Assembly (NCBI GenBank): GCA_905250075.1
Contig: CAJNOP010000014.1
Coordinates: forward strand, 2,611,848-2,675,847
DNA from: Rotaria sp. Silwood1
Lineage: Eukaryota > Rotifera > Eurotatoria > Philodinida > Philodinidae
Direction: 5' to 3'
DNA: 64,000 bases
Shown here: in pieces, positions 24,771-37,222 of the stretch
How the letters are laid out: each line of letters begins with the position of its first letter
Position numbering within the stretch: the stretch's first letter is position 1
Position numbers and translations under genes: made by a program
Notes under the pieces: generated by a model
What the model was told of the DNA's origin: nothing
The model's input: only the letters and a program-made list of their open reading frames with translations
The model's database searches: none

Positions 24771-25589
24771 TATACTAGATCGATACATATACAAAGTTAA
24801 TTTATTTTACAAACCTCGTCATCATCGATACACTGTATTTTAGACAACTTAAAATAATCAAAAAGATTGAAAACCGAGATGTGAAGTGTATGTAAGTTTA
24901 TTCATCTTAATCTTCAATGTACAGAATGCTTTATTAGTATCAACGAGAAAACTTATCCGAAAACTTTTCAACGCCAAAATTATATCTATTAAATATAGGA
25001 ATGTTCTAACTTTCAGATCTCTGTTTCATAGTATTTCTTTCCGAATAAAGCGTTTTTCAAAACGCTCTTGATGCACCTCTAATCATAAGACCAATATGAT
25101 TTTCTTTATAAATTTCTTACGAGCTCCTCAAATGTACAACCTCACGCATATGAACATATTTGCTAAGTTGAAGTATCAGGAAAAATATAATTTACTTCTA
25201 TAACATACTCTGAATTATCTTTTCAAACCAACTCATTCTATGCCATCTATCGCTATACAGAACACTCTACCCTATCCGAAGTCACAAGGATTTTATGAAT
25301 TCAGCTCAAGACTGTGTAGTATGATCTTCTACGCTTCGTTTAGTGCACTAATACCATAAAACACACCTTTTATTGAAAAGTGATTCCTTGACTTTTTCAC
25401 GTCAACCGACATAATTTGGCGAATACCAAAGTATTATTCCATTCAAAACCGAACTAAGACAACACCATCCATCCACGAACTTCTACCTTAAATTACACTT
25501 CTCAAAACTAAACTTTTTGATTGTGCACCCTTTTCATTAAACGGCACACAAATCAACTATATTCGCATAGCTCAAGAAAAATATCGCAA
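24771..25589. other. Spacer between LINE and satellite block 2
   Basis: No recognised gene. Short frames (e.g. 24886-25071) are unsupported. Confidence 0.4.
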
Positions 25590-28185
25590 GCGAACCATTC
25601 CTACGAACACTCTATTCACTTATGATGCTCATCTCAACGACAAGAGTGTCTCATTATTATATCATTGACCGTCACATCGCAAATCAATCCTGCCTATCAG
25701 CACTATGTTTAACTATGGGGCTCATTTAGAAGGCCAGTATGTCTCATCAATACATCATTGGCCATCACATCATAAATCAATCATTCCTATCAGCATTCTC
25801 TTCAACTATAGTGCTCACTTCGAATGCCAATTTTCTCATCATCACATCATTGGATATCACGTCACAAACCAATCATTTCTATCAACCCTGTATTCAACTA
25901 TGGTGCTTACTTGGAAGAGACTGGTGTCTCATTATCACTTCATTGGCCATCACATCACAAGACAATAATTTCTATCAGCTCTGTGTTCAACTGCGATGCT
26001 CACTTGGAAAACAAGTGTGTCTCATTGTCACATCATTGGCCATCACATCACAAATCCATCATTTCTAGCAGCACTCTGTTCAACCATAATTCTAACTTTG
26101 AAGACAGCTGTGCTTCATCATCACCTCATCGGCCATCACACCACAAACCAATCATTTCTACCAGCACTCTGTTCAACTGTGGTGCTCATTTGCCAGACAA
26201 GTGTGTCTCATCATCACATCATTGGCCACCGCATCATAAATCAATCATTCCTACCAATACTGTGTTCAACTATGGTGCTCACTTGGGGGACGAGTCTGTC
26301 TCATCATCACATCATTGGCCATCACCTCACAGATCCATCATTCTTAGGAGCGTTCTGTTCAACTATGATGCTCACTTGAAAGACAAGTGTGTCTTATTAT
26401 CACATGATTGGTCATCGCATCATAAATCAATTCTGTCTACCAGCACTATGTTCAACTATGGTGCTCTCTTCAAGAGAAGTGTGTCTCATCAATACATCAT
26501 TGGTCATGACGTCACAAATCAATCATTGCTACTAACACTCTGTTCAACTATGGTGCTCACTTGGAAGACAAGTGTGTCTCATTATCACATCATTAGACAT
26601 CACATCAGAAATCAATCCTTTTTACCAGCACTCTGTTCAATTATGGTGCTCATTTGGCAGAGAAGGGCGTCTCATCATCACATCATTGGTCATCATGTCA
26701 CAAATCAATCATTCCTACCAACACTGTGTTCAACTACGGTGCTCACTTGGAGGACAAGCCTGTCTCATCGTCATATTATTGGCCATCACATCATAAATCA
26801 ATCATTCCTAAGAGCACTATGTTCGACTATGGTGCTCATTTGCAAGCGAAGTGCGTCTCATCATCACCCCATCGGCCATCACATCAGAAACCAATAATTT
26901 CTACCAGCAGTGTGTTTAATTATAGTGTTCACTTGGAAGACCAATGTGTCTCATCAATATATCATCCGCCATGACATCAGAAATCAATCATTCCTAAGAG
27001 CACTCTGTTCAACTGTGGTGCTCACTTCGAAGACAAATGTGTCTCATTATCAAAACATTGGACATCACGTCACAAATCAATCATCTCTACTAGCACTCTG
27101 TTCAACTATGGTGCTCATTTGGAAGATAAATGTGTCTCATCATCACATCATTAGCTATCACATTACAAGTCTATCATTTCTACTAGAACTCTGTTCAACT
27201 ATAGTGGTCATGTGGACGAGAAGCGTGTCGCATCATCACAGTATTGGCCATCATATCATTAATCAATCATTCCTACTAGCACTCTGTCCAACTATGGTGC
27301 TCACTTCGAAGAGAAGTGTGTCTGGTCGTCAAATCATTGGTCATCACATCACAAATCAATCATTTCTAACAGCACTTTGTTCAGGTATGGTGCTCACTTC
27401 AAAGACAAGTGTGTCTCATTATCATATCATTGACCATCACGTCGCAATCCAATTATTCCTAACAGCACTTCGTTCAGCTATGGTGGGCACTTGAAAGACA
27501 AGTGTATCTCATCATCATATTATGGGTCGTTACATGACAAACCAATCATTCCTATCAACACTGTGTTCAGCTATGGTGCTTGCTTGGAATAGAAGTGTGT
27601 CTCATCATCATATCATGGGTCATCACATCATAAATTAATCATTCCTATCAGCACTCAGTTCAACTATGGTTCTCACTTGGAAGACAGTGTGGCTCATTAT
27701 CACCACATCGTCTATCACATCGCAGATCAACTATTCCTATGAGTACTGTGTTCAACTATGGTGAGCAGTTCGCAGACAATAGTGTTGCTTGTAATATCAT
27801 CAGGTATCATAGTGTAGAGTGGATTGTGGCACAACCTTTTTGTTCATCGATCGTACTCAACAAATCAGAATGATATGATAATATGAACATCATTAAACAT
27901 CACATCACAAATCAATCAGTCCTATTAGTACTCTGTTCAACTGTGGCGCTCACTTGGAAGGCAAATGTGTCTCATCATCACGTCATTGGTCATTACATCA
28001 AAAATCAATCACTCCTACCAACACCCTGTTCAGCTATGGTGCTCAGTTGAAGGACAAGTGTGTCTCATCATCACATCATTGGCCATCACGTCATAAATCA
28101 ATCATTCCTATCAGCACTGTGTTCAACTATGATGCTCACTTCGAAGACAACTGTGTCTCATCATCACATCATTTACTACCTATTA
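25590..28185 (+). repeat. 93-bp satellite array, block 2 (about 27 copies)
   Basis: Same unit and same orientation as block 1 (AACTATGGTGCTCA..GACAAGTGTGTCTCATCATC). The array is interrupted at about 27,775-27,895 by non-repeat sequence. Variation among copies is similar to that within block 1, so the two blocks are probably one family, either split by the LINE-bearing segment or duplicated. Periodic His/Ser-rich frames are again by-products of the 93-nt period. Confidence 0.9.
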
Positions 28186-29074
28186 CAATTGATAGGCCAT
28201 ATGGTTTCGCTCGATGATTCGTAAGTAGAAGGTTTTTCTTGCGATAAAAGAAGGATTTCACTATAATTTCCATGGGAGATAGTATCTGAATAGAGCATAT
28301 TGCATCGAAACTTCATGTCACCTATTAGAATCCTACTCGTAGAAGAGATCAGAGTCTGTAATTGAAATCAGAACTGCATCGTAGACTAATATACCTTATT
28401 ATCGCAACGCATGAATTAGAATACAACGGTAGCTTTTAAAGAAAGCCTTTGTCTAAGAATTTAGAAGTATAAATACGATGATACTGAATCTGGATTACCA
28501 TTAGAAGAGCATACGAAATGTTTAGCTTCTGATGTCTGTGAAGTGTTCATGTTGGAGCGATCTAAAGTTTTCAAGAGAGAAAATATTAATTGCGTAGAGG
28601 ACCGAATTTATTTATACTGATCTAGTCTGGAACCATGAGCAACTTAGTTGATGGCAGCACTAAGTACCTCTTGTTTATACAGTAAATTTATTTTAGTAAA
28701 TAATTTAATTCAGAAAAATATCAAACAAGAACTTGAAACAATCTTCATATGAATTGTCAATGAAACTTGATAAAATCTTGAGATTGAGAATTCTGAAAGA
28801 ATCTTCTACGATTTGTCTAGATATGCATGCGGATGATTAAACTTATCAAACGCCTGCAAAAGTCCTTGCTAAATCCTAACATGTTCCTCTAAAGATTCCG
28901 ATTACGATTGAGCTTCTTTTGTACTGAGTGAAAATGCATATTATAAAACTTTCTGAAGAAGATTTTCATAGATACTTACCAAGATTGGTCAACGTCGTAT
29001 TTCCATTGGTCTTATTAATTTTTTGCTAAGACCCTCATCTAATGTGACTACCATCCTTCGAAAGATCCTCGTTA
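28186..29074. other. Intergenic, no recognised feature
   Basis: No reading frame, RNA or repeat recognised between the satellite and the palindromic element. Confidence 0.45.
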
Positions 29075-30427
29075 TCAATATTTTTATTCTTTTCTTTATT
29101 ATTTTAAAATTTTTTTAATCTTTTATGATTCGAAAATGTTTTAATAATTGACATTAAAAATATTAATAAAATAAAAATCTCTTCATATACTATCTCCTCT
29201 AATAAATACAGCACAGTTCCATCCTAACTGAATACAGCAATACTGTTTCATATACAAGTTATTTCAATCAGATCTATTGATGTGTCTATGTTGAAATATT
29301 TTGCAATTGAAGCTGCCTTAAAATGGATTTCGGTTACAGAAAAATATCTCATTGCGCAATTCCTCATTTTTTTAAAATTTTAATACTATAGTCTAATGTA
29401 GTTAGAAATCAAATGCACATACTTGGTAAATAATGTTGGAGAATACAAGTTTGCTCTTGTGCAATTGCAATCGACTTTGCTGTGTATTTATAGTTAAAAA
29501 AGTTGTTTTTTTCTAAATAACGACCATGGACGTCAATCGAGAGAATATGAGATTTTCGTTAGATAGGTAGTTTGTTTTTCATTAATATATTCATCGTGAT
29601 GTGTATTTTGTTTTTACCTAACAAAAAAGAAAAAAAGAAGAGCCAGGTAAAAACAGGATACATATCATGATGAATATATTAATGAAAAACAAAACTACCT
29701 ATCTATTGAAAATCTCATGGTCTCTCAATTGATATCCATGGTCGTTATTTGGAAAATCAACTTGCGACTATGGATGTCAATCGAGAGACCATGAGATTTT
29801 CATTAGATAGGTAGTTTGTTTTTCGTTAATATATTCATCATGATATGTATCTTGTTTTAACCTGACAAAAAAGAAAAAAGAAATAGAGCAAGTAAAAACA
29901 AGATACACACCACGATGAATATATTAATGAAAAACAAACTACCTATCCAATGAAAATCTCATGGCATCTCGATTGACGTCCATGGTCGTTATTTAGAAAA
30001 AAACAACTTTTTTAACTATAAATACACAGCAAAGTCGATTGCAATTACACAAAAGCAAACTTGTATTCTCCAGCATTATTTACCTAGCATGTACATTTGA
30101 TTTCTAACTTCATTAGACTATAGTAGTGAAGTTAAAAAAAATGAGGAATTGCGCAATGAGATATTTTTCTGTAACCGAAATCCATTTTAAGACAGCTTCA
30201 ATGGCAAAATATTTCAACATAGATACATCAATAGATCTGATTGAAATAACTTGTATATGAAACAGTATTGCTGTATTCAGTTAGGATGGGACTGTGCTGT
30301 ATTTATTAGAGGAGATGGTATGTGAAGAGATTTTTATTTTATTAATATTTTTAATATGAATTATTAAAACACTTCGAATCATACAAGATTAAAAAAATTT
30401 TAAAATAATAAAGAAAACAATAAAAAC
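29075..30427. mobile_element. Nested palindromic (fold-back) element, about 1.35 kb
   Basis: Outer arms 29075-29520 and 29990-30427 are reverse complements (for example CAGCACAGTTCCATCCTAAC at 29209 and its near-complement around 30280). Between them lie two units of about 225 bp (29521-29750 and 29766-29992), each itself an inverted repeat. Each starts with a GACCATGGACGTCAATCGAG-like sequence and ends with CCATGGTCGTTATTT. The whole is thus a palindrome built of palindromes, centred near 29,758. No protein is encoded. It resembles Foldback-type or other non-autonomous DNA transposons; I could not identify a target duplication. Confidence 0.75.
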
Positions 30428-30729
30428 AAGTAACGTTCGTCGGTTCGACTCACTTGACCCTCGAATGTATCGGACAGAAGTATACAAGTCTCATCCATGG
30501 ACATCCAGTTATGAAACAGCTGATTAAGGGAGAACTTATCACATATGTCGGATTGACTGAATTTTCATTCTGAAAAATTGAATTGGTTGAAAATTCAATA
30601 TTAAAAGCACGAGAACTGAACACTTAGCCAACGTTTTTTATGATGTTTCACCTTCCACTATGACAAAAACTTATTTTTTTTATATAACCGTTCCTACATT
30701 CGAGAAAAAATTTATTTTCTCAAAAAAAG

Positions 30730-30965
30730 CCTTTTCTCCTGAACCCAAAAAAATTCAATTCAAAATTTCGAGAAACTGACCTCAGATTCGGATTTCCCGA
30801 CCCCGATTTACTTTCGTTAACCTTTATAAAATATCGTTATTTTCGCAAAAAACCCTTTCCTCAACCTAAAAAATCCAATTGAAAATTTCGAGAAACTGAC
30901 TTCAGATTCGGATTCCCCGACCCCGATTTACTTTGGTCAACCTTTATAGAAAATCTTCTAAAGTG
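30730..30965. repeat. Two-copy tandem duplication, 120-bp period
   Basis: GAGAAACTGACCTCAGATTC (from 30770) recurs as GAGAAACTGACTTCAGATTC 120 bp later, followed in both copies by GACCCCGATTTACTTT and CAACCTTTATA. The copies are about 90% identical. The same CTACA.TCGAG motif flanks the block at about 30,694 and 31,028, so it may belong to a larger repeat. Confidence 0.6.
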
Positions 30966-31146
30966 GATGTTTTTTTGACCTCCATGCAAACACACACAAA
31001 CTATTTTTTTTTCATATGACACTCCCTACAGTCGAGGGAACATAAACGAAGTATAATGATCTATACAGAGTATCCATTTGACTAAAAAGAACGAAGCGGT
31101 ATACCGATAGATATCTTTATGGCACTGGTGAGTATAGCATGTCTAG

Positions 31147-31167
31147 ATCTGGGTTTTTGTCCCAGAT
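31147..31167. other. Short perfect hairpin
   Basis: ATCTGGG and CCCAGAT pair over 7 bp around a 7-nt T-rich loop, about 35 bp before telomere-like copy C. It could be a chance structure. Confidence 0.25.
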
Positions 31168-31201
31168 AAGGGGCCAATAATGGTTTCTCTAAAATAGAGA
31201 A

Positions 31202-31255
31202 GGGTGTGGGTGTGGGTGTCGGTGGACTCAGAAAAGACCTACATTCGCACCATCT
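31202..31255 (+). repeat. Telomere-like block, copy C with divergent core
   Basis: AGGGTGTGGGTGTGGGTGTC runs into CGGTGGACTCAGAAAAGACC and ends GCACCATCTAT. The core aligns with copies B and D (GGTGTCGGT..CAGAAAAG..TAC..CACCATC). The C-rich partner array is missing here. Confidence 0.6.
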
Positions 31256-31369
31256 ATAGTTGAACAGGAGAACTTCGGTAGATATGTTTCTGCTTTTGTG
31301 TCTATCTTTATTTTTAAGAAAGATGGTTACGTGAGCTATGTTGATGTGATTTTAAGGGACAGTCCATGG

Positions 31370-32095
31370 CTCACTCGAGAAATCACGTCATACAAAAAAT
31401 TTTGACCTACCTTTTTGACCATCGCAAATGAAAGAGCCTGTAAAGAAACCTGTAAATCCAGAGTTTTAGCCTTCTCTGAATGACTCTTGAATATATATGA
31501 AAAAAACATTGAAAGTGTCTCCATAAAGTCCTAAAATAATGATAATACTTTTTCTGTTACCAGTATGTAATTTTTCTTTTCCTAAAAGTCAATTATATCA
31601 AATTGAATCATACCTTAAAAGACAGAGCAAGTTTCACTCTACAAAACTATATATTTAGATTTTCCTTATATAGTTTTTGAACATATCTATGGCGGGTCAA
31701 TATATGAAAAACGACACAAAAATTTTCAAAATGTTCTGCTGTGTTTTAGTAATTTGACGAAAAGAAAATATCAAAAGAGACTTGGGCCGACAATAGTTTC
31801 TTATGGATTCTATAGAGCGGAAAAAACTGCACAAGATGCACTTAAAGAAGCATCCAAAAAATATGCACATAGTACTTTAATTTAGTCCAAAAGATAAAAG
31901 AACATTACTGTTATATAGCACTCTTTTATGGTATTTTCGAAATTTCCCGATCAAACGAAATATAATTAAGGTTTTTTCTGAAGCTGAAGATTAAGTGATA
32001 TAAAACATCTAGAATCAATTTGTCATCTTAGTTAGATGGTCGACTCAATAAAATATTATATGCAAAGATGATTTCCTTTATACTCCCTATAAATC
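31370..32095 (+). repeat. Dispersed repeat, copy 2 (pair of 9180-9950)
   Basis: Same orientation and order of conserved blocks as copy 1 (GCAAATGAAAGAGCCTGT, TTTTAGCCTTCTCTGAATGA, AATAGTTTCTTATGGATTC, AAAAGATAAAAGAACATTAC). It starts about 120 bp after telomere-like copy C; copy 1 ends about 310 bp before copy A. Both copies are therefore associated with hexamer blocks. Confidence 0.6.
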
Positions 32096-32267
32096 TGCTA
32101 CAGTCAATATTCAACGTTACATGATACCGTTTATAGTAGATATTCAGGTCGTATACATTATGTTACTTCATAAAAAACACTGTTATTCCTATCTAATTCT
32201 TTTACTACATGTTTTAAACGTGAAACATTAGTGTAATGTTCATTTTGTAAAGAAGAAAAATGTGTCT

Positions 32268-32925
32268 TTATTGTCCCTTTTTCCCCGGAAATCTAAGTGA
32301 TTTTCTTGTGTGCAATAAATTTTCGTTTCCAAGTAACAATAACAATCGTTTTGATGTAGCCATAGCCAAGTTATTTTCGGCCATATGGTCTTTATTGACT
32401 GTTGATAGGATATAAGCAAGCTGAAGCTCTAAATCGATGGCCAGCTGTTCTTGAAATGCTTCCGCATCCATGTCCTCTTCACTATCATATTATTCACCAG
32501 TTATAAGGCTATTGTCTTCGAAGGTAGGCAGTTTTGAATCATTTACTTTGTCTTTGCTTGCTTTTTGTCGCGAGAAGAATGGTCGAACTGTGCTCACTTT
32601 AACAAGTTCAGAAAGATCAAAAAGATAAAGTCTTGTCTCTGGATCTGTACTGTGTTTCATTTCATCAACCACTGCGTGAGGCTACCATCGTATTCTACGT
32701 AGTTGAACATCATCAAATTTTTTCTTGAGAAATTGCTTTATTTTCGGGGATAGTGTTTGCACTTTTCGAGTTAATAGGAGAGCCCATCCTTCGTTCAATG
32801 TTGGTATATGATTGTAGTCGTCCAGATTGAAATTAATTCTTTCTAATTCAAGAGATGAAAGCTTTTGGTTGTCAGCAGCATCTAGCTCGGACTTATACGT
32901 AATCGTTGTGAGATCTGTGGTGTAG
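32268..32925 (-). pseudogene. Unknown-protein fragment, truncated at telomere-like repeats
   Basis: A single minus-strand frame of about 220 codons is broken only by TAG (32682-32684) and TAA (32490-32492). Readable parts: ELDAADNQKLSSLELERINF, LNEGWALLLTRK, SPKIKQFLKKKFDD, HAVVDEMKHS, LFDLSELVKVSTVRPFFSRQ and a helical end MDAEAFQEQLAIDLELQLAY. The G-W-A-L / K-x-F-L-x-x-K-F-x-x-G / E-M / FFSRL-like series recalls a C-terminal module of uncharacterised invertebrate proteins, often linked to domesticated transposons; this is memory of a pattern only. The upstream part is replaced by (TGTGGG)n-like DNA. Confidence 0.45.
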
Positions 32926-33192
32926 GTGGCGTGTGCCTGTGGATGTGTGGGTTTGTGTGTACCTGTGGGTGTGTGGGTGCGGGTGGATGTGGGTGCGGGT
33001 GGATGTGGGTGTGGGTGTGGGTGGATGTGGGTATGGGTGTGGGCGTGGGTGTGGGTGGGTGTGCGGGTGTCGGTTAACAGAAAAGTATCATGTACACCAT
33101 CACCATCACCCACACCCACATCCACACCCACAACCAAACCAACACCCACACCCACACCCACACCCACACCCACACCCACACCCACACCCAAC
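32926..33192. repeat. Telomere-like block, copy D (head-to-head, at gap)
   Basis: A G-rich array (about 32930-33070, mostly GGGTGT or GGATGTGGGTG) is followed by the core GGTGTCGGTTAACAGAAAAG (33067-33086), TATCATGTACACCATC, then a C-rich array of CACCCA units running into the N gap. The arrays face each other as two chromosome ends would. This is the longest copy and flanks a scaffold break, as expected for a sequence hard to assemble. Confidence 0.8.
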
Positions 33193-33292
33193 NNNNNNNN
33201 NNNNNNNNNNNNNNNNNNNNNNNNNNNNNNNNNNNNNNNNNNNNNNNNNNNNNNNNNNNNNNNNNNNNNNNNNNNNNNNNNNNNNNNNNNNN
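33193..33292. other. Assembly gap (100 N)
   Basis: Exactly 100 N directly after the CCCACA array, so the array length and whatever lies between it and the ABC gene are unknown. Confidence 0.99.
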
Positions 33293-35873
33293 CGATTGCT
33301 GAAAACCGCAGGTCTCTAACTTGTTCCTATCGAAAGTTATTCAAAAGACATCCGACTGCCCTGACTTCTGGCGCCGATATTAATTACATTACTGAAGTCA
33401 TTTGATAATTATTTCTTGAGGGAATGGCTCAAATTACTCTATCATTATTACTTACATTTCTCATGCGTTTTTTTGAACCATGTTCTTCAATGCCTGCTTG
33501 GCATGCTTGGCTTTTGGCTATAGCCACAATTGTAATTCCATTATTTGCAAGTCTTATTATTCATCGGGTATATTAATATTAATTAAGCATATTTTTATGC
33601 AATTTTACTTTCATAGTATTTTTATCAAAGTGATATGTATGCTCTACAAATTTCTGCGGCTTATGCAGGTTTAGTTTATCGTAAAGTAAATGACAAATAA
33701 TTGATGAAATGAAATTGAAAAACTTTATTTTCAAGGTACTACGTTTGTCGAGTCATTCAATGAACACTATCACTTCTGGAGAAATTACTAATTTATTATC
33801 TGATGATACTAACAAAGTTCAATTAGTGCTTTTCTTTGTCAATTATTTGTGGGTAAGTTTGTTTTTTTTTCCAAAGTTCTTTGTTGAAATATTGAAATGA
33901 AATATTCGACAAACAAATAAAAACTTAACTTCACAATAGAAACAGCTTTCACTTGATAAGGACTAGACTCTAACTGTATCTTTTAATACTGTTAAAACTA
34001 ATCTATGTTGCACGTTTGTTCGCACTGTCATCGATATACTGCAGTATTCAAAAGTATCGACGATTTTTGTTTAGATTGAACTGCATGAAAACAGATACAA
34101 AAGAAATATTTCAAAGTCCATAAGAACATTTAACATGATAACTTTGTTGAGAGAAATATGATCAGGCAATTCCTATGAATAGTTTTAGTTAGTTGATAAT
34201 AAAAGAAAACTGAAGTTAATGGTGAGAAGTTACTCTTACTAGGTCAGCAATAATGAGGTAGTTGAAATAAGTCAAAAGATAGGTTTGAAAAATTACAGAC
34301 ATCTTCGAAAAATATTAATAGCTATTTCAAAATACCTAAATCGGAATCTGAGCATATTTTCGAATGACTCTTTTATAGCTCAGATATCTCCAGAAACATT
34401 TGATCCATTGTGTACATATTTGACACTATGCAAATCGGTGAAATAAAATTTGAAAAACCAAACATTGAACTTGAATTTATGTTTAGTGCATGTCCAATTC
34501 TGAGATTATCAATAATATAGTATTTAATGATATTGTTCAAGAGTCTGACAAATTTTTAAAATTCTATTTATTTTAGATTGCTCCATTGTTAACCATTTTC
34601 ATTACTATAATATTTTGGCATTTTGTTAAATATATTGCTTTTATTGCTATGGGATTTTCTGTTTCTTTTCTTCTTATTCAATCATTATACAGTCGTATTT
34701 TTATTCGATTACGGTTTATTATTTTTTTTGTCTTTATGATTTCTTTTTTCTAATGATCATAGTTTCTTTTTAGTACAAAAATTCTTCGAATAACTGATGA
34801 ACGTATAAAAATAATATCTGAAATAATTAAATCAATGCGTATTGTAAAAATGTATTGTTGGGAAACAGCATTTAGTAAAAGAATTTATCTTATTAGAAAG
34901 TAAGTTCAATTTAAATATTTGATTTTTTTTTTTAATTTATGAGACAATTTTAAAATTTGAATATATTTAGACATGAAATACTTCAATATACTTTATATGC
35001 TCTATATGAATGTATTCAAATGGTATTTTCAAATAATTTTATTCCTATATCTTTACTGCTTATGTTTGGAACAATGTGGTTATATAATATACGATTTGAT
35101 ACAAATTTCTTTGCTATTGCTGCTTGTATATTGAGTTTTATGAGACTATATGTTATTGAATATTTTTCTCTTGGTACTCAATTTATTTCGAATTATTTAG
35201 CTGCACGAAAAAGAATTGAAGTTTGTATAAATAATATTTTGTTAATATCTAAAAAGTATTTCTTTAATATAGTCATTTCTATTACTTGATGAATGTGATC
35301 GAGATAATCGATTGTTATCATCATCATTATCACAAGATTTGGAAATGTTATCATCAAATGAGATGAAAATGGTTAATGATAATATTGAAAAAAATATACA
35401 AGTGATATGTAATTTGAAACAAGCTCAATGGGAAAAAGTAATTATTTATAAAGAAATATATTTTAATGTATCTTATTATAGAATGGATTATTTGCATTAA
35501 AAAATATTATTTTTGATGCTCATCCAAGTGATTTAATATGTATTATTGGACCTGTTGGATCAGGCAAAGTTTGTTCTTTTATTTAATTATTATGAATATA
35601 TCATTTGAATAGAATTATTTCAGAGTTCACTTTTACAAACATTAACTGGTGAAATAGCTTATTTTGATGGAAAAATTCGATTACATGGATCATATTGTTA
35701 TGTACCACAAGAAGCATGTAAGAAATAGAAATAATTTGAAATAGAACAGTTCATAGATTTGCTTTGTTTTATTAGGGATATTTTCATCAACAGTAAAAAA
35801 TAATGTTCTTTTTGGAAAAGAATACAATCAAAATTTATTTCAATCTGTTGTAAATGTTACTGCACTTGATACT

Positions 35874-36985
35874 GTAGGTTAATTTAGAATTTCGTATAAC
35901 TATGTCACAAACTAATGTAATATTAATTAATCAAGATAAATATGATCAGTCAGCAGGTTACATGACTTTTAGATCCTAAGTTGATCTATTCAATTGTGCT
36001 TAGCGGCAGATATTATCAATAAAACCTAGTGTTCAAGTGATGTCTATCTGAGTCAATTTTATCTAATCAATGTTTCTTCATAAATTTTTCGATACTATCT
36101 TGTTGAATAGAGCTTAAGTTTGATCTAAATGCGTGTTATTGATAAGTATTTTTAATGAAAATGAATACTGCGAAGTATTATGTTATTCTGGGAGGACGCT
36201 AAGTTTCAATCAACATTTATATCGCTAAGCACTATGAAGTGTATCAAATATTCATATAAATAAGGCTTTGTTTATGAGAATTAATGAAAGAAATTTCTAA
36301 CCAAGCTGAAATTCTGATCTCATAATTTGAATGTCAGCTGTTCTTTAATAAGTTGAGCAGCAAAACTTTTCATTTATAGTTAAATAGGCTATTAGAAAAG
36401 TTCTCTTTTCATTTAGTGCGATTAAGCTGATGTACTAGTCTACGTTTTTAGAATTAATTTCGAACTATCATATTTCTATTTACAATTAATGCTAGAAGTT
36501 TTAGTTTAACGATTCATAACTACGTAATAATAGTTATCTTACATAATTACCGATTCATTCTGTCAAAATTTGATTCTCAAAATATCCTAGAAAATTGTTT
36601 TTTAAATATAGATCTCATTTATTCATCTCCTATGTTGTGAAAAACTACTATCAATTATGTATATCTTAGCAATGAAAATTTATCAATCAAATATTTATTT
36701 CAAAATTTCACTTGATCTTTAATTGTCAGTGTGTGTAACAAAATTTCCTGTTAAACTTATAATTATCAGCTCATCTTTTCTCGAAAAGAAGAGGAATCTT
36801 ATGACTAAAAATTGAAAAACTAAATTTCATTTCCTCAAATAAATTCATCAACTAGAGGACACTTTAAACTAAGTATTGATCGAAAAAAAAATCTAAATTT
36901 TTCGAGTAAAAAACCTAGACTCGAAGTTATTCTTCAATTAGTCACAGATTGTATTCTGACATATGTTATGACAATTTATGTATAG
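35874..36985 (+). other. Long ABC-gene intron (1.1 kb)
   Basis: It begins GTAGGTTAAT and ends TATGTATAG between ..VTALDT and DFEQLSNG. Most other introns of this gene are 40-75 nt. There is no open frame or recognised repeat inside, but the size suggests an old insertion. Confidence 0.5.
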
Positions 36986-37105
36986 GATTTTGAACAGTTA
37001 TCTAATGGTGCCAATACTCTTGTGGGTGATCACGGTGTGATGTTATCTGGAGTAAGAACTATGGATGAGATTATTCAAAATAAATAAATGATTTGTATTA
37101 TTTAG

Positions 37106-37222
<117 letters not shown>

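Noticed and set aside
16500-28185. CRISPR-like look of regularly spaced repeats
   Set aside because: The whole 93-bp unit repeats with no unique spacers, and the genome is eukaryotic.
30430-30450. tRNA B-box-like GGTTCGACTCA
   Set aside because: There is no A-box, acceptor stem or cloverleaf around it.
31336-31524. 62-codon minus-strand frame
   Set aside because: It lies largely in the dispersed repeat, and the matching region of copy 1 (near 9200-9380) does not keep it open.
32926-33319. Val/Gly-rich and Thr/His-rich frames around the N gap
   Set aside because: They are translations of the GGGTGT/CACCCA arrays and run into N.
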